Assembly (NCBI GenBank): GCA_016630955.3
Contig: CM049991.1
Location: 248,001-312,000 of the forward strand
DNA length: 64,000 bases
Source: Didymella arachidicola
Taxonomy: Eukaryota > Ascomycota > Dothideomycetes > Pleosporales > Didymellaceae
Direction: 5' to 3'
The position numbers were made by a program, and so were the translations under genes. The notes below the pieces were generated by a model. The model was not told where the DNA came from, did no database searches, and worked only from the letters and a program-made list of their open reading frames with translations. Positions 23,467 through 33,776 of the stretch are shown here, one piece after another (positions within the stretch are counted from its first letter, which is position 1; each line of letters starts with the position of its first letter).

Positions 23467-23683
23467 TGGCGGTCTCTGGGGAGGAGGTGGTTTCACCCGT
23501 ACAGAAACTCGTGAGGGAGACACTCGCGAAGGTGATGGCGGTACAACATGCTATGTTGAGGGAGACGAGGTTAAGGTTGTGGTGGTCAAGATCAAGGACG
23601 GAAGGATCGCTGATTGGAAAGGTCAGGTAAGGGATTGGGCAGTTCACAGCGGCGCTACTGCCGCGCTGGTGAATGGTACATAG
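23447..23683 (+). pseudogene. Truncated, inverted copy of the FMN-binding (PNPOx-like) gene 3' end
   Basis: A frame open from 23447 to a TAG at 23681 encodes a segment matching the C-terminal part of the intact gene at 26096-27035 (26338-26144), on the opposite strand. By eye 54 of 65 residues are identical, for example GDTREGDGG, CYVEGDEVKVVVVKI and DGRIADWKGQVRDWA. Upstream codons for the FMN-binding part are absent; that place is taken by MAT1-2-1, whose stop lies inside the fragment in another frame. After RDWA the two copies diverge with indels. Over 42 aligned codons (GDTREGD to RDWA) I count 22 synonymous and 2 amino-acid-changing differences. The segment therefore evolved as coding sequence until recently, or is still translated by alternative splicing. 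Confidence 0.8.
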
Positions 23684-24252
23684 ACTACCATCAATCCCGC
23701 GCAGTCAAAGATAAGAAACAACATACTCAAAGCCCCTCAATGAGACTCACAGGGTCTACCCCTCGAGCAGATCTATCAGGCCTTTTGGAAGAGGTTTGCC
23801 AAACGTCTGATTCGAAATAACCCACCATACTGCACAAGGTGAAGCTGGGGTTCAGTCGAGATGGGGCCCACAAGTCGCGACCGTTTGTCTGGTTGCTTAA
23901 AACATCCCTGTAACCAATCAAATTTGCAGCATCCACTCGATTCTACGTGCAGGGCACTGCGGCTGCATAAACCAATGCGGCTGGACCCGCACCCGCGGTG
24001 AGTTCGTCGATGAATGCACTGACCAACGGTGAATGCACTGACCAACGGTGAATGCACTGACTTTCTCGCCTACTCCCCCTGCCCCCGCTAGTGACTAGAT
24101 CCACATCCCAATCCTTTGTCTCTCTACCCAGACACTCACTCACCTACTTCTCAACTCACCATCTCCTCGACCTGACTTTGGTCTACCCACAATTTGTGCA
24201 CTTGCAAATAAATCAACACGCTTCGACATAGTGCACCAGACCAGACCAAACA
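23684..24252. other. MAT1-2-1/MAT1-1-1 intergenic region
   Basis: 569 bp between the truncated fragment and MAT1-1-1. It holds the MAT1-1-1 promoter and a 19-bp tandem repeat at 24011-24061. No other gene is seen. The junction between the two ancestral idiomorphs should be in or near this stretch. Confidence 0.55.
24011..24061 (+). repeat. 19-bp tandem repeat upstream of MAT1-1-1, 2.7 copies
   Basis: Units TGAATGCACTGACCAACGG at 24011-24029 and 24030-24048, plus 13 bases of a third. The array ends 191 bp before the MAT1-1-1 start. The unit is shared, with one change, with 22168-22186 upstream of MAT1-2-1. Confidence 0.85.
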
Positions 24253-25372
24253 ATGCCATCCAAGATACCAACCTATTCGGCAGTGATCCCAAGAGATCCG
24301 ACTTCTGCAGAGATCGTGCGCTTCCTCTCCACTCGCAGTGGTGAGCAAATGATGCAGCTGATTCAGTCTATCAGCGAACCCGCCGCTCAAGCTGCACTCA
24401 CAGCTTCACTACTTACTCTACCGCCTACGGTCAGCACCAAAATCGCGCCGCCAGAGAAGGCCAAAAAAGCGTTGAATGCTTTCGTTGGCTACCGGTGTAA
24501 GTTTCACCTCCACTTCAGACCATCGAAGCTAACGACATCTAGGCTACTACATCCTCATTCCCGTCTTCAAGCCATGGCCTATGAAGAAGCTGTCCAACCC
24601 TATGGGAATTATGTGGGAAGCCGACCCCAACAAGTCTCTGTGGTCCTTGATGACAAAGGCTTGGTCTATCATCCGTGACCAAATTGGCAAAGACAGAGCT
24701 CCGCTCGACCAGTTCTTCCGCATCATCTGTCCTTACCTCAACATACCTTCACCAGCAACTTATCTCGCCTCTTGCGGTTGGACACTCGGCACCGACCGTG
24801 AGGGCTCGCCAACTATCTCTCGCGAGTTCACTCCATCGCCGAGTGCTATGAGCGCTGGAATAGCTGACATGGCACCTTCCGTTGAAGATATCATCAACTA
24901 CTGCCAGAGCATGGGGTACGCCCAAGAATATGTCTTGAATACTGACTCTCACTCCCTAACCTTCCTTGCTCAGTCACACAACCAGTCTACTAGCAAGACT
25001 ACTTCTTCTACTCACGACAACCGTTTGGCAGCGCGCAACAAGCGACGTGCAAAGCGACAGGCAACTCGAGATGCCGGTCTTGCTCCAGTACTACAGCAGC
25101 AAATCGTTGAAGCACACCTGGCTGGTGATTCAGTCGCCGCTTATCCGGATAGCTCTCTCTTCGGTCACAGCGAACCCGTGCAGTTCTATGATTATCTTGC
25201 TGGCCTGTTGACAAACCACTTGGGACAAGATCAACCACCCCCTCTTGGAGACTCTGCTGACTTCTTATCCACCGCAGATCCCATGCTCACAGGCTGGACT
25301 GACTGGGGCGCGTTCAGACTTGGTGCAGACGAGAATGCATCGCTCCCCAGCTTCGATTCTGCTACCACGTGA
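24253..25372 (+). CDS. MAT1-1-1: MAT1-1-1 alpha-box mating-type transcription factor
   Basis: MAT1-1-1 is the alpha-domain regulator that specifies MAT1-1 identity and pheromone and receptor expression. Exons are 24253-24496 and 24543-25372; the 46-nt intron (GTAAGT donor, CTAAC branch) splits the Cys codon after VGYR, the conserved alpha-box intron site. The product is 357 residues. The alpha domain runs from about residue 70: KKALNAFVGYRCYYILIPVF, KPWPMKKLSNPMGIMWEAD, NKSLWSLMTKAWSIIRDQIG, LDQFFRIICPYLNIPSPATY. Downstream are VEDIINYCQSMGYAQEYV and a basic cluster ARNKRRAKRQATR. A 58-bp intron-like stretch (24916-24973) appears to be retained, since splicing it would destroy this basic region. 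The stop codon overlaps a GTGAGC donor at 25369, so a spliced longer C-terminus is possible. Confidence 0.94.
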
Positions 25373-26095
25373 GCATATCTTTCGACGCCCCTGCAGTGAT
25401 CGGCAGACTGTGCGTCCTCGCACTTTTCTTCTCTACCCACTCTTTAGCGTATGGTCATCAACCTCCGGCGTTCAAAGGTTTTTATCTCGGATTCCCACTG
25501 GTCCCGGTTCTCTTCACACGATTCCCATGATGTGCGTACGCTCCCAGCACGCTCATCGTCTCTTGAAACTTTGGCTCCAATGTAGCCTTTTACGACCGTA
25601 CAGCAACACCGCTACGAGCACATCACGATTGCAACACTCAACCACTCTACTTCCGCTTAATTACTCACCGATTAATTCTTTGAGAGCTGCATATCTCACA
25701 GTACCACCTCGATCAATGGAGTGAGAGCTTGTAGCTCAACAAAACGCATCACACATGGGTGTGCAAAAGACACCGCGTTATCCTATGCATGGACGTCTGG
25801 TCATGGTGGTACGAATGCATTGCATACCTTCACGTAGACATAGATTCTAATGAAACTTGAAAAAAATTTGGCTTGCACTTGTTGTGACTATTTATTATAC
25901 ACTCATGATATTTATCGCCATGCTGAGGTGACTCTGCAAACGCAGGTCAGTCCTTCGTAGCACCTCACTTGTAGACCTATGGTTGAAAAGCTCTACGGGT
26001 AAACTATGCTGACTTCTGAGTAACTCTGAAAAGAAGTCGCGATGATCGCCCTGAGCAGTATCTCGACTTACAGGAAGCCTGCGCGGTCGGCGCAT
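25373..26095. other. MAT1-1-1/PNPOx-like convergent region
   Basis: 723 bp between convergent stops. Up to 25724 it stays open in a frame that could extend MAT1-1-1 by alternative splicing. The rest is AT-rich, with no gene seen. Confidence 0.5.
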
Positions 26096-27035
26096 TTACG
26101 TCATCGCTCCATTGATTGTAGGTGTCTCGTATGTCTCTGGAAGAGCCCAATCCCTAACCTGACCTTTCCAATCTGCAATTCTTCCGTCTTGAATCTTCAC
26201 TACGACAACTTTGACTTCGTCACCCTCCACGTAGCATCGAGTGCCACCATCACCCTCTCTTGTGTCGCCCACATCTTCATCAGTGCGAGCGATACCACCT
26301 CCACCCCAAAGTCCACCGCCGATCGGAGAGCTCGAGTATGTGTCCTCATTGGAAGGCCCAAATGTGTTGTTTGCAAGATGTTGCGCTCTGTACCAGCTCT
26401 CTTGCTCAGAACCGGCAGAAACAATCTCAGCTACGCCATTGATCGTGGTGCTAATTCTGCTTAGTGACGCTGTGTTCATCCCCAGTAGAAGCTCGGCTAA
26501 TGAGCCAGAACGCGGACCTGGCTGGGAAGGCGATGGCGAACGACCTTGTTGGTTGAGGGTGGGTGGCCGATGGGATATCCAGTCATGTACCAGAAGCGAG
26601 ACGCGGCTATTGGATTCCAAGTTGTCAGTCTTTCGAGACACGGCAGGCGTTGTCATGATGATGATTGGTCCTGATGAGTACGGTGTGCTGGGCAGGTAGG
26701 TGTAGTTCATCAAGGACACGTGAGGAACGTTGTTTGAACAAGTCGCAAGATGAAGCTGCCATTGTCAGGGAAAGTGGATATTCAAAAAGGAAGATGCAAG
26801 TGCGAGGGTGGTATGAAATGATGGTGAGCATGTCCTGTGCAGGACTGCGAGTAGTCAAGACCCGAATAATTTTGAATACGCAACACACATTCAAAGACAA
26901 TTGGGGATGTGGCATCAGGAAACGTAAAGCACATAGACTTACAAATCGAGCGTTCTGCAGACAGGTCACAACCTCATCTGGCAGGCCATTAGAGTTGCCA
27001 GGTTGGTGTGACAGGTTAGTTCGGTCCGCTGCCAT
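26096..27035 (-). CDS. Pyridoxamine 5'-phosphate oxidase-like FMN-binding protein at the MAT border
   Basis: Exons are 26943-27035 and 26096-26755; the 187-nt intron has a GTAAGT donor and an ATGGCAG acceptor. The product is 250 residues. The split-barrel FMN-binding domain is recognised from LPDEVVTCLQNARFLHLATC, NNVPHVSLMNYTYLPSTPY, IIIMTTPAVSRKTDNLESN and RVSLLVHDWISHRPPT. The C-terminal about 75 residues form a Gly-rich module (GGGLWGGGG) and YVEGDEVKVVVVKIQDGRI. The reaction is unknown; relatives bind flavin or cofactor F420-like ligands, and true vitamin B6 oxidase activity is not implied. It lies beside MAT1-1-1, tail-to-tail, and diverges from the RhoGAP gene. A truncated copy sits inverted after MAT1-2-1. 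Genes newly named as MAT-associated in related families (MAT1-1-10, MAT1-2-12) should be compared with it. Confidence 0.83.
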
Positions 27036-27306
27036 CGTTCGGGACAGTGTTGGATTTGGCCAGTATTTTGCTGCGCGCAGTGTGCCAACTCGAGGATATG
27101 ACTCTTCGAGCCGACTTCCAGGGGAGTTCTTGAAGATGATAGACCCAATGATGGATCGATGACACGACGTTGAAAGAAAGAAGCACCAGTGATGCAAGTG
27201 TGGCCGACGAGAAGCGCCGAGTATGACGGCCAACCGGCTAGCCAGGCCCACCGCTGCCGCCGACAGCTGCGTCGTCATCCACATCAACAGCACCAACACA
27301 GCTACA

Positions 27307-29528
27307 ATGGCTGCACCGCCGTCCATACCACCGATGGCCAGCAGCGACAGCTTCAACCCTGATTTTAACACATCCTCAGCTCCAAACGATCACGATGCGC
27401 CCGTCTCACCCATCGACGACGCAGTCGCGCCCTCATCACCCGAACAGCGCGCGCCGCCTCAAGATCCTCAGACTCAACAACGCGTGCAAGAGGTCCTGCA
27501 CTCTGATATTGGCGTCACGACTCTGTTGAGCCGACTCAAAGCCAGCATTGCAAGCGCCCGAGTTTGTGCACCTTCCCCGCATCTGGGGCAATCTGGCTGA
27601 CGAGCAACGCGCAGGACTTCGCCAGCTTTCTCAAGCGCCGCGGTGCACTTGAAGAGGAACATGCAGGCAGCCTGAAGAAACTCTCGCGCCTAACTTTGGA
27701 CGGCTTGCGCAAAGCTGATTCCCGTCACGAGTCATATGCAACTCAGTTCGAGCAAGTTCTACACGCCAATGAGCGCATCGCCGACAATGGCACTCAGTTC
27801 GGTCTTGCTCTGCATGCCATGCACGAGAACCTTTTACAACTAGCGAACAGGATGGATGGAAGTCGCAAGACACTGAAACAGACCGGTCTCGCGGCAGAGA
27901 GCAAGGTTCAGGACGCCGAGAAGCTTGCTGAGAAAGCTAAGGCGAAGTACGATCAGCTAGCTGAAGATCTCGACCGCGTCAAGACTGGGGACACAGGTGC
28001 TGGTAGAAAGTTTGGGCTGAAAGGCCCCAAGTCGGCAGCTCAGCATGAGGAGGACCTCCAACGAAAGCTACAAGCTGCCGACCAGGACTACGCAAGCAAA
28101 GTCCAGATAGCACAAAATTCTCGCAAAGAGTTGTTGGCATCCCATCGCCCACAGGCTGTCTCCGGTCTCTTGGACCTCATCAAGGAGACAGATGCAGCGC
28201 TGACCATGGAGATGCAGAAATACGGTACGTGGTGAGAGACGCTTTGGTTTTGGCTAACACACTAATCCCTGCAGCATCCTTCAATGAGAAGCTGGTGGTC
28301 AACAATGGCCAAGTGGTCAGTCCACAGCCACTCAAGGGTAGCACTGCGCAACCTGTACCAAGTATCAATCATCTCATCTACCAGATCAACAACGACAAAG
28401 ACTTTGACGACTACATCTTAAACCATGCTTCTAAAGTCTTTACGACCAGGCCAGAGCTGCATTACGTCAAACATCCCACACAGGCTCCGACACAAACATA
28501 TCCTTCCATGACACCGACCAACAACGATCGTCGAATGTCGATGCCTCCACAGATCCAACCGCCAGTGTCTTTCCCTTCTCAACAAACCGAGACGAACGGA
28601 TCTTCAACACAGCAGCAGCCTCAGCAGCTCGAAACTGACCCTCAGGTCGGTACTTCTGCGTATCAAACACCAACTCAGTCCACCCAGGCTCAAGTGTCCT
28701 CATACGGGAAGTCGCCCTATTCTCCAGTCGCAACAAACTCCTTCTCGCAGCCTGAGTATCCACGTGGGCCTGTTGGGCAAGCAACAGCGCAACAGACGAG
28801 CGGAATATTGTATAACAACCCTCAGCCACCGATCAATCCGGTCTTCGGCATTACTCTCGAGGACCTCTTCCATCGAGATGGATCACCTGTGCCAATGGTG
28901 GTATACCAGTGCATTCAGGCAGTGGACCTCTTCGGCTTGGAGGTTGAAGGCATTTATCGCATACCTGGAACATCCTCTCATATCCAACACATGAAAGCTT
29001 TGTTCGACAGCGGTATGTTGCTGGCATCGAATAGCAGTGTGAATACTGACATTGTCCAGATGCATCCCAGGTCGATTTCCGGAACCCCGAAGCCTTCCAA
29101 CACGACGTCAATAGTGTTGCCGGTCTGTTGAAACAATTCTTCCGGGAACTCCCCGACCCTCTGCTCACCCGGGAGTTCTATAACAAATTCATCGATGCCG
29201 CTCGAGTCGATGACGAAACTATGCGCCGAGACTCAATGCACGCGCTGATCAATGCACTTCCCGATCCCAATTATGCGACTCTTCGAGCTTTGGTTCTGCA
29301 TTTGCATCGGGTGCAACAGTCCTCCGAGATCAATCGCATGAGCACCGCTAATCTGGGCATATGTTGGGCGTACGTGCAGGACTTGCAACATTCGAACATG
29401 TTCTAACTTTTCGCAGACCGTCCATCATGGGTCCCCACAAAGGCAATAACATGGCAGATGCCGGACTGCAAGCTCGCGTCATCATAACCATTCTGGATAA
29501 TGTTTTACAGATATTCGACGAGGATTAG
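27307..29528 (+). CDS. RGD1: F-BAR and RhoGAP domain protein (Rgd1-like)
   Basis: Rgd1 is a GTPase-activating protein for Rho3/Rho4 that links membranes to polarity and wall signalling. Exons are 27307-27561, 27615-28224, 28275-29012, 29060-29369 and 29417-29528, giving 674 residues against 666 in yeast. The first intron has a weak GTTTGT donor. The F-BAR domain occupies about residues 60-300 (SRLKASIASARDFASFLKRR, EEEHAGSLKKLSRLTLDGLR, FNEKLVVNNGQ). A Gln/Pro/Ser linker follows. The RhoGAP domain is C-terminal: ITLEDLFHRDGSPVPMVVYQ, VEGIYRIPGTSSHI (arginine finger), KQFFRELPDPLLTREFYNKF, EINRMSTANLGICWAPSIMG. An in-frame ATG at 27223 would add 28 residues; 27307 fits the family better. It shares a 271-bp divergent promoter with the PNPOx-like gene. 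Confidence 0.92.
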
Positions 29529-30637
29529 GTCGTTGGTCGGACTCCAAGTCGCACTACTTCATGTTCTCCTAATCCAGCTATGTATTGTGCACACCGGAAA
29601 AATTTCCTCTCGGAGATATGCTGGTCAATGGCATGCAAAACGCCGAATCTAACACCATAGCTGGTAGCACACCCACAAGCACTGAGCTCAGGACGGGCTA
29701 TTACACCGCTGCTGCAGCATCTGTCTAGATCCATCTCTGAAGATCCTGTGTGCCCGTACTCCCGTCAAGTACAATCCCATGTCGGTAGATTTGGCATTGG
29801 GTTGCGTTAGTCGTGGAGGTAATACTAGTCCGGCGCCCATCCGCAATCAGACGGACAGCTCTTCTCTCTTCCATCGCGCGGAATAGCTTCTTTACAACAG
29901 CCCCTCAAACTACTATTCTTCTTATAAACGAGAGAATATCACATCGAGGCCGGCGGCTGAAGGAATCCGCTTCTCTTTTCTGGGAGCAAGTTCACTCCAT
30001 GTTTAGAGTTACTGCTTAGCATGGGCTCGTTCCCCGCATTCGAGTACTATTATGAAGCGGGCTTTCAATGACATTGGGAACAAAGACTTTCAACGATACA
30101 TCACGTTGTCCACTACAACATAGAGAAACGCCACAACTTGTGTGCCTCTTTGGTTCAATGATCACGAGATTCTGCATCCCTTGAGCTGTAGTCCAGAGAG
30201 TATCTGAATCGATGATCTGTGCATCGTCCTCGGCCGCGGACGCAATTGAAGCACTTCGATCGTCAGATTACGAAGCCTATGACGTAAGAATACTCGACGC
30301 AATGTCTGAAGATGAGATAGCCAGCAACATACTTCTGAGGCAAGGCCCACACGTGAATCGACTTAACAGTGCTCGTGTGGGTGAGGTGGGTCTTCCCCAA
30401 GTTTTGCCCCCAGCAATTACGGCAAGCGGGATCAGCTATAAGCGTGCGCTAGCAGGGGTGAGCTGCAGCACGGACAGATGATGAGGGGAAGCTCCAGCTC
30501 GCCAATACAAACACGCCCATTCCTCAACCTTCCTCCAGCTATTCGCATCACTCTTACACGGTGGGCCTGTGACTGGACAAGAACCCCTCTTGATATTTGT
30601 CTTCGAATTATCTCTCTTATAACCGGGCTCTCTCACA
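29529..30637. other. Intergenic region RGD1/NIPSNAP
   Basis: 1109 bp between two plus-strand genes. An 89-codon frame at 30212-30481 has no recognisable features and no upstream gene context. I see no tRNA, repeat or mobile element. Confidence 0.5.
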
Positions 30638-31805
30638 ATGCTCACGCGACGTGCCTGCAACAACGTACGCGGCATTTTGCCCAGCTCTCGCCCAGCAACT
30701 GTCTCTACGCGCTCTTTCACAGCTGGTCTGGCAGCGCAGAGCTCAACGCGCGCTCCGGCGCTAGCTGACATCACGCCTGATGCGGCTGCTAGCTTCAACA
30801 GGAAGCAGAAAGAGTTTCGTGATGGCTTAGTAGCCGCCCAGAAGCAGAAGGAGCAGCAAGAAAGTGGGTTCATCTCCAATAGTATGTTCGCGTTAGGACC
30901 TTGTCCTGATGGCTACGCTAGTTGCAATAATTGAGCTTTAAAAATGCTGATAATACGAATTGTAGAAGAAGCTCGTGCTCGTGAGCATGAGAGTGGAAAG
31001 AAGAAGGGCGGCGCCTTATCATCACTCATATACGGAACTCCCGAAGGTCGAGAGCTCGACAAAGACATCGAGCGCAGCTTCTCTCAAGTGCTTGCACGCG
31101 GGAAGTACGTGCACTCGATCGTGTTCCACGATGTCAAGCCAGACAAGGTGGAAGAGTACAACGAGCTCGTCGGCGATTGGTACCCGAAGATGGCTGCCAT
31201 TCCCGAGAATAAAGTTCACCTCGTTGGCAGCTGGCGGACTGAGGTGGGTGATTGTAACACATTCGGTGCGTACACCAGTTCAATTCAGCTATGCTCGCGC
31301 AAAGCTAACAGCGGCCGCAGTCCATATCTGGGAATATCAACGCTACGAAGGCTATCACCAATCACTTCACAACATCCAGTCACACCCAGAGTTCGCAGCC
31401 TTTGACGCGAAGTTGAAGAGCCTCATTCGATCGAAGCACACATCGCTCATGCAAGAGTTCTCCTTCTGGCCTACGACTCCCCCGCGCCAACTTGGCGGAC
31501 TCTTCGAGTTGCGATCCTACACACTTCACCCGGGCAATCTGCTCGAGTGGGAGACGCACTGGAGGCGTGGTCTGAAAGCACGCAGAGAAGTCATGGAAGG
31601 TGTCGGCGCTTGGTTCGTTCAGATAGGCGAATTGAACACAGTACATCATCTGTGGCAGTTCGCTAACCTGGAGGAGCGTAAGGTACGCCGCGAGCAGAGC
31701 TGGAACGTGGAGGGATGGGGTGAGACCGTTCACAAAACGGTCCCGCTGATCCAGACTATGAAGAGCCGCATTCTGGTTCCTTGTGCCTGGAGCACTGTCG
31801 CATAA
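30638..31805 (+). CDS. NIPSNAP family mitochondrial protein
   Basis: NIPSNAP proteins have two ferredoxin-like (dimeric alpha-beta barrel) domains; animal members are mitochondrial and act in mitophagy signalling, while the fungal role is not settled. Exons are 30638-30881, 30966-31265 and 31321-31805, giving 342 residues. The N-terminus MLTRRACNNVRGILPSSR is rich in Arg and lacks acid, typical of a matrix-targeting sequence. The first domain includes SLIYGTPEGRELDKDIERS, YVHSIVFHDVKPDKVEEYNE and VGSWRTEVGD; then VHIWEYQRYEGYHQSL and LMQEFSFWP. The second begins GGLFELRSYTLHPGNLLEWE and ends NTVHHLWQFANLEERKVRRE. These are the family's repeated motifs (FELRSY, H+W.Y). Confidence 0.9.
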
Positions 31806-32292
31806 TACTCAACCCCAGAAAGGCGAGACCGATGGCTACAGTACCCAAATGAACTGATTGAGGCGGACTGATTGAGGCTTACGGGTAAGGACAAAGCGGA
31901 GGATGAATGCAGGCAATGCTTTTCGAGGCGGAAACGCTTGCAAGCCATGGCTGGCAGCAGCGATTGTACCTTGTAAATTTAAGACACAAGTACATGATAC
32001 TGCGCATCAATTCAAGATTCACGTGCTCAAGTCTATCGAGCATCTATGGTTGCTGCCATGATGTTGACAGCAGTGACAGGTGCACAGGTGCGCGCTACGT
32101 CCGTCGTTTCCAAGGTTTTGTGCTTGGGCCCCGCCATCGGTGACGCACGTCACCTCTTGCCGCAATCACAAGCCAAGGACCCTCCACTTCGCGTCGACTT
32201 CGCGTCTGCGTATTTTTCCCTCGACACACAACAGCAACAATAACAACGAGAGATTGTAGCACCCTGTCGCGCTACTCAGAGAATTCGCAGCC
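31806..32292. other. Intergenic region NIPSNAP/phosphotransferase
   Basis: 487 bp; the 3' UTR of the NIPSNAP gene and the promoter and leader of the next gene. No gene is seen. Confidence 0.5.
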
Positions 32293-33776
32293 ATGGTCTA
32301 CATCCGTCAAGACAAGCTGCCCAAGCTCAAAGAGTACAAATACTCAGGTGTCGATCACAGTTTGCTCTCACAATACGTGCTCAAGCCATTCTACACACAT
32401 GTTGTCATCAAGTGTTTTCCCATGTGGATGGCGTAAGTCGATTTACTTCAAGGCGGGAACAAAGCTGACGACTGCAGGCCCAATCTTGTAGGTCTCCCGT
32501 CCTTTTAGGGTGCTGGAATATTCAAACTAGCTGTTGGCGGTGTCAGTCGTCAAATCACTCGCTGACCATGTACCATTAGATCACTCTCTCCGGATTTGGT
32601 TTTGTCATCATTAATTTCCTCACCATGCTATGGTATACACCTACACTGGATCAAGACTGTCCTTCGTGGGTATACCTTAGTTGGGCGATCGGTCTGTTTC
32701 TCTATCAGACATTTGACGCCGTCGATGGAAGCCAGGCTCGAAGAACTCATCAAAGTGGCCCTCTCGGAGAGCTCTTCGACCACGGAGTTGATGCGATCAA
32801 CACCACTCTCGAGGTACTGCTCTTTTCCGCTACGATGAACCTTGGACAGGGCTGGAAGACGGTCCTCACGCTCTTCGCTTGTGAGTGTTTCGATACATTC
32901 GAATTATGTCGTTTAGATGCTAACAGCTGTAGCCTCGTTAACTTTCTACGTCCAAACTTGGGATGAGTATCACACTCATACCCTGACTCTTGGGGTGATC
33001 TCTGGCCCAGTGGAGGGCATTCTCACCCTTTGCATCATATATGCATCCACTGCCTTCCTCGGAGGCGGTAGCTTCTGGCAACGCTCCATGTTCGAAAGCG
33101 TAGGTCTGAAGAACCACGATCTCATCCCCGATATAATCTACAACCTTGCGTGGAACGAGTGGTACATGGTCTATGGAGGCGTAGTGCTGGTTTTCAACGT
33201 TGTGTTAAGGTATGTCATGGATTGTCGGAAATATGGCAAAGAATGTCGCTCACCAAATGCAGTGCCCAAAACGTAATGAAAGCACGCCGAGCTCGAGGCC
33301 AGAAGACTAGAGTTGCGCTCCTTGGGCTGCTCACTTTTGCCGCAGCTTGGGTGCTGATCACCGCCTACCTGTTCCTACAGCCTGCTATTCTGCATCATCA
33401 CTTGGTGCCTTTTATCTTCTATGCCGGACTCATCAACGCTTACTCCGTCGGCCGCATGATCATCTCGCATCTAACGAAGTCTCGTTTCCCTCGCGGCAAC
33501 GTACTGATCTACCCATTGATCTATGGCGTTATCGACTCACTGGGCCCCTGGCTGCAGGAACACGTGGGCGTGGGCTGGCCAAGTGCTCTGGGTGATGGCG
33601 TTTACCAGGTTGCATTTGTATTCATGTGTCTTGGATTGGCCGTGGGCGTGCACGGAAGCTTTATCGTCGATGTCATCTGGACCATTTGCGATTATCTTGA
33701 CATCTGGTGCTTGACAATCAAGTATCCGTACCAGCCAGTAACGGAAAACACAGAGAAGGAAAAGAAGGGGCAATGA
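32293..33776 (+). CDS. Choline/ethanolamine phosphotransferase (CPT1/EPT1 family)
   Basis: This membrane enzyme transfers phosphocholine or phosphoethanolamine from its CDP form to diacylglycerol, the last step of the Kennedy pathway in ER/Golgi membranes. Exons are 32293-32432, 32478-32487, 32580-32880, 32933-33209 and 33263-33776, giving 413 residues. The second exon has only 10 nt; with it the sequence reads PMWMAPNLITLSGFGFVII as in homologues. The CDP-alcohol phosphotransferase signature DG(x)2AR(x)8G(x)3D(x)3D is complete in DGSQARRTHQSGPLGELFDH followed by GVD. Several hydrophobic segments (LLGLLTFAAAWVLITAYLFL, YPLIYGVIDSLGPWL, VYQVAFVFMCLGLAVGVHG) fit a 7-10 helix protein. Choline or ethanolamine preference cannot be decided by eye. 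Confidence 0.94.

Noticed and set aside
24916..24973. A second spliced intron in MAT1-1-1
   Set aside because: It has good splice signals, but 58 nt is not a multiple of three. Removal leads to an early stop or to a frame without the basic NKRRAKRQ region expected in this family.
24966..25211. Leu-rich frame downstream of the putative MAT1-1-1 intron
   Set aside because: It is the alternative frame that such splicing would produce; composition and lack of similarity argue against it.
26625..27371. 248-codon minus-strand frame overlapping the PNPOx-like gene
   Set aside because: It reads through the 187-nt intron. The correct product changes frame there to restore ARFLHLATC.
30212..30481. 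89-codon plus-strand frame in the RGD1/NIPSNAP spacer
   Set aside because: No conserved features. It overlaps the probable promoter of the NIPSNAP gene.
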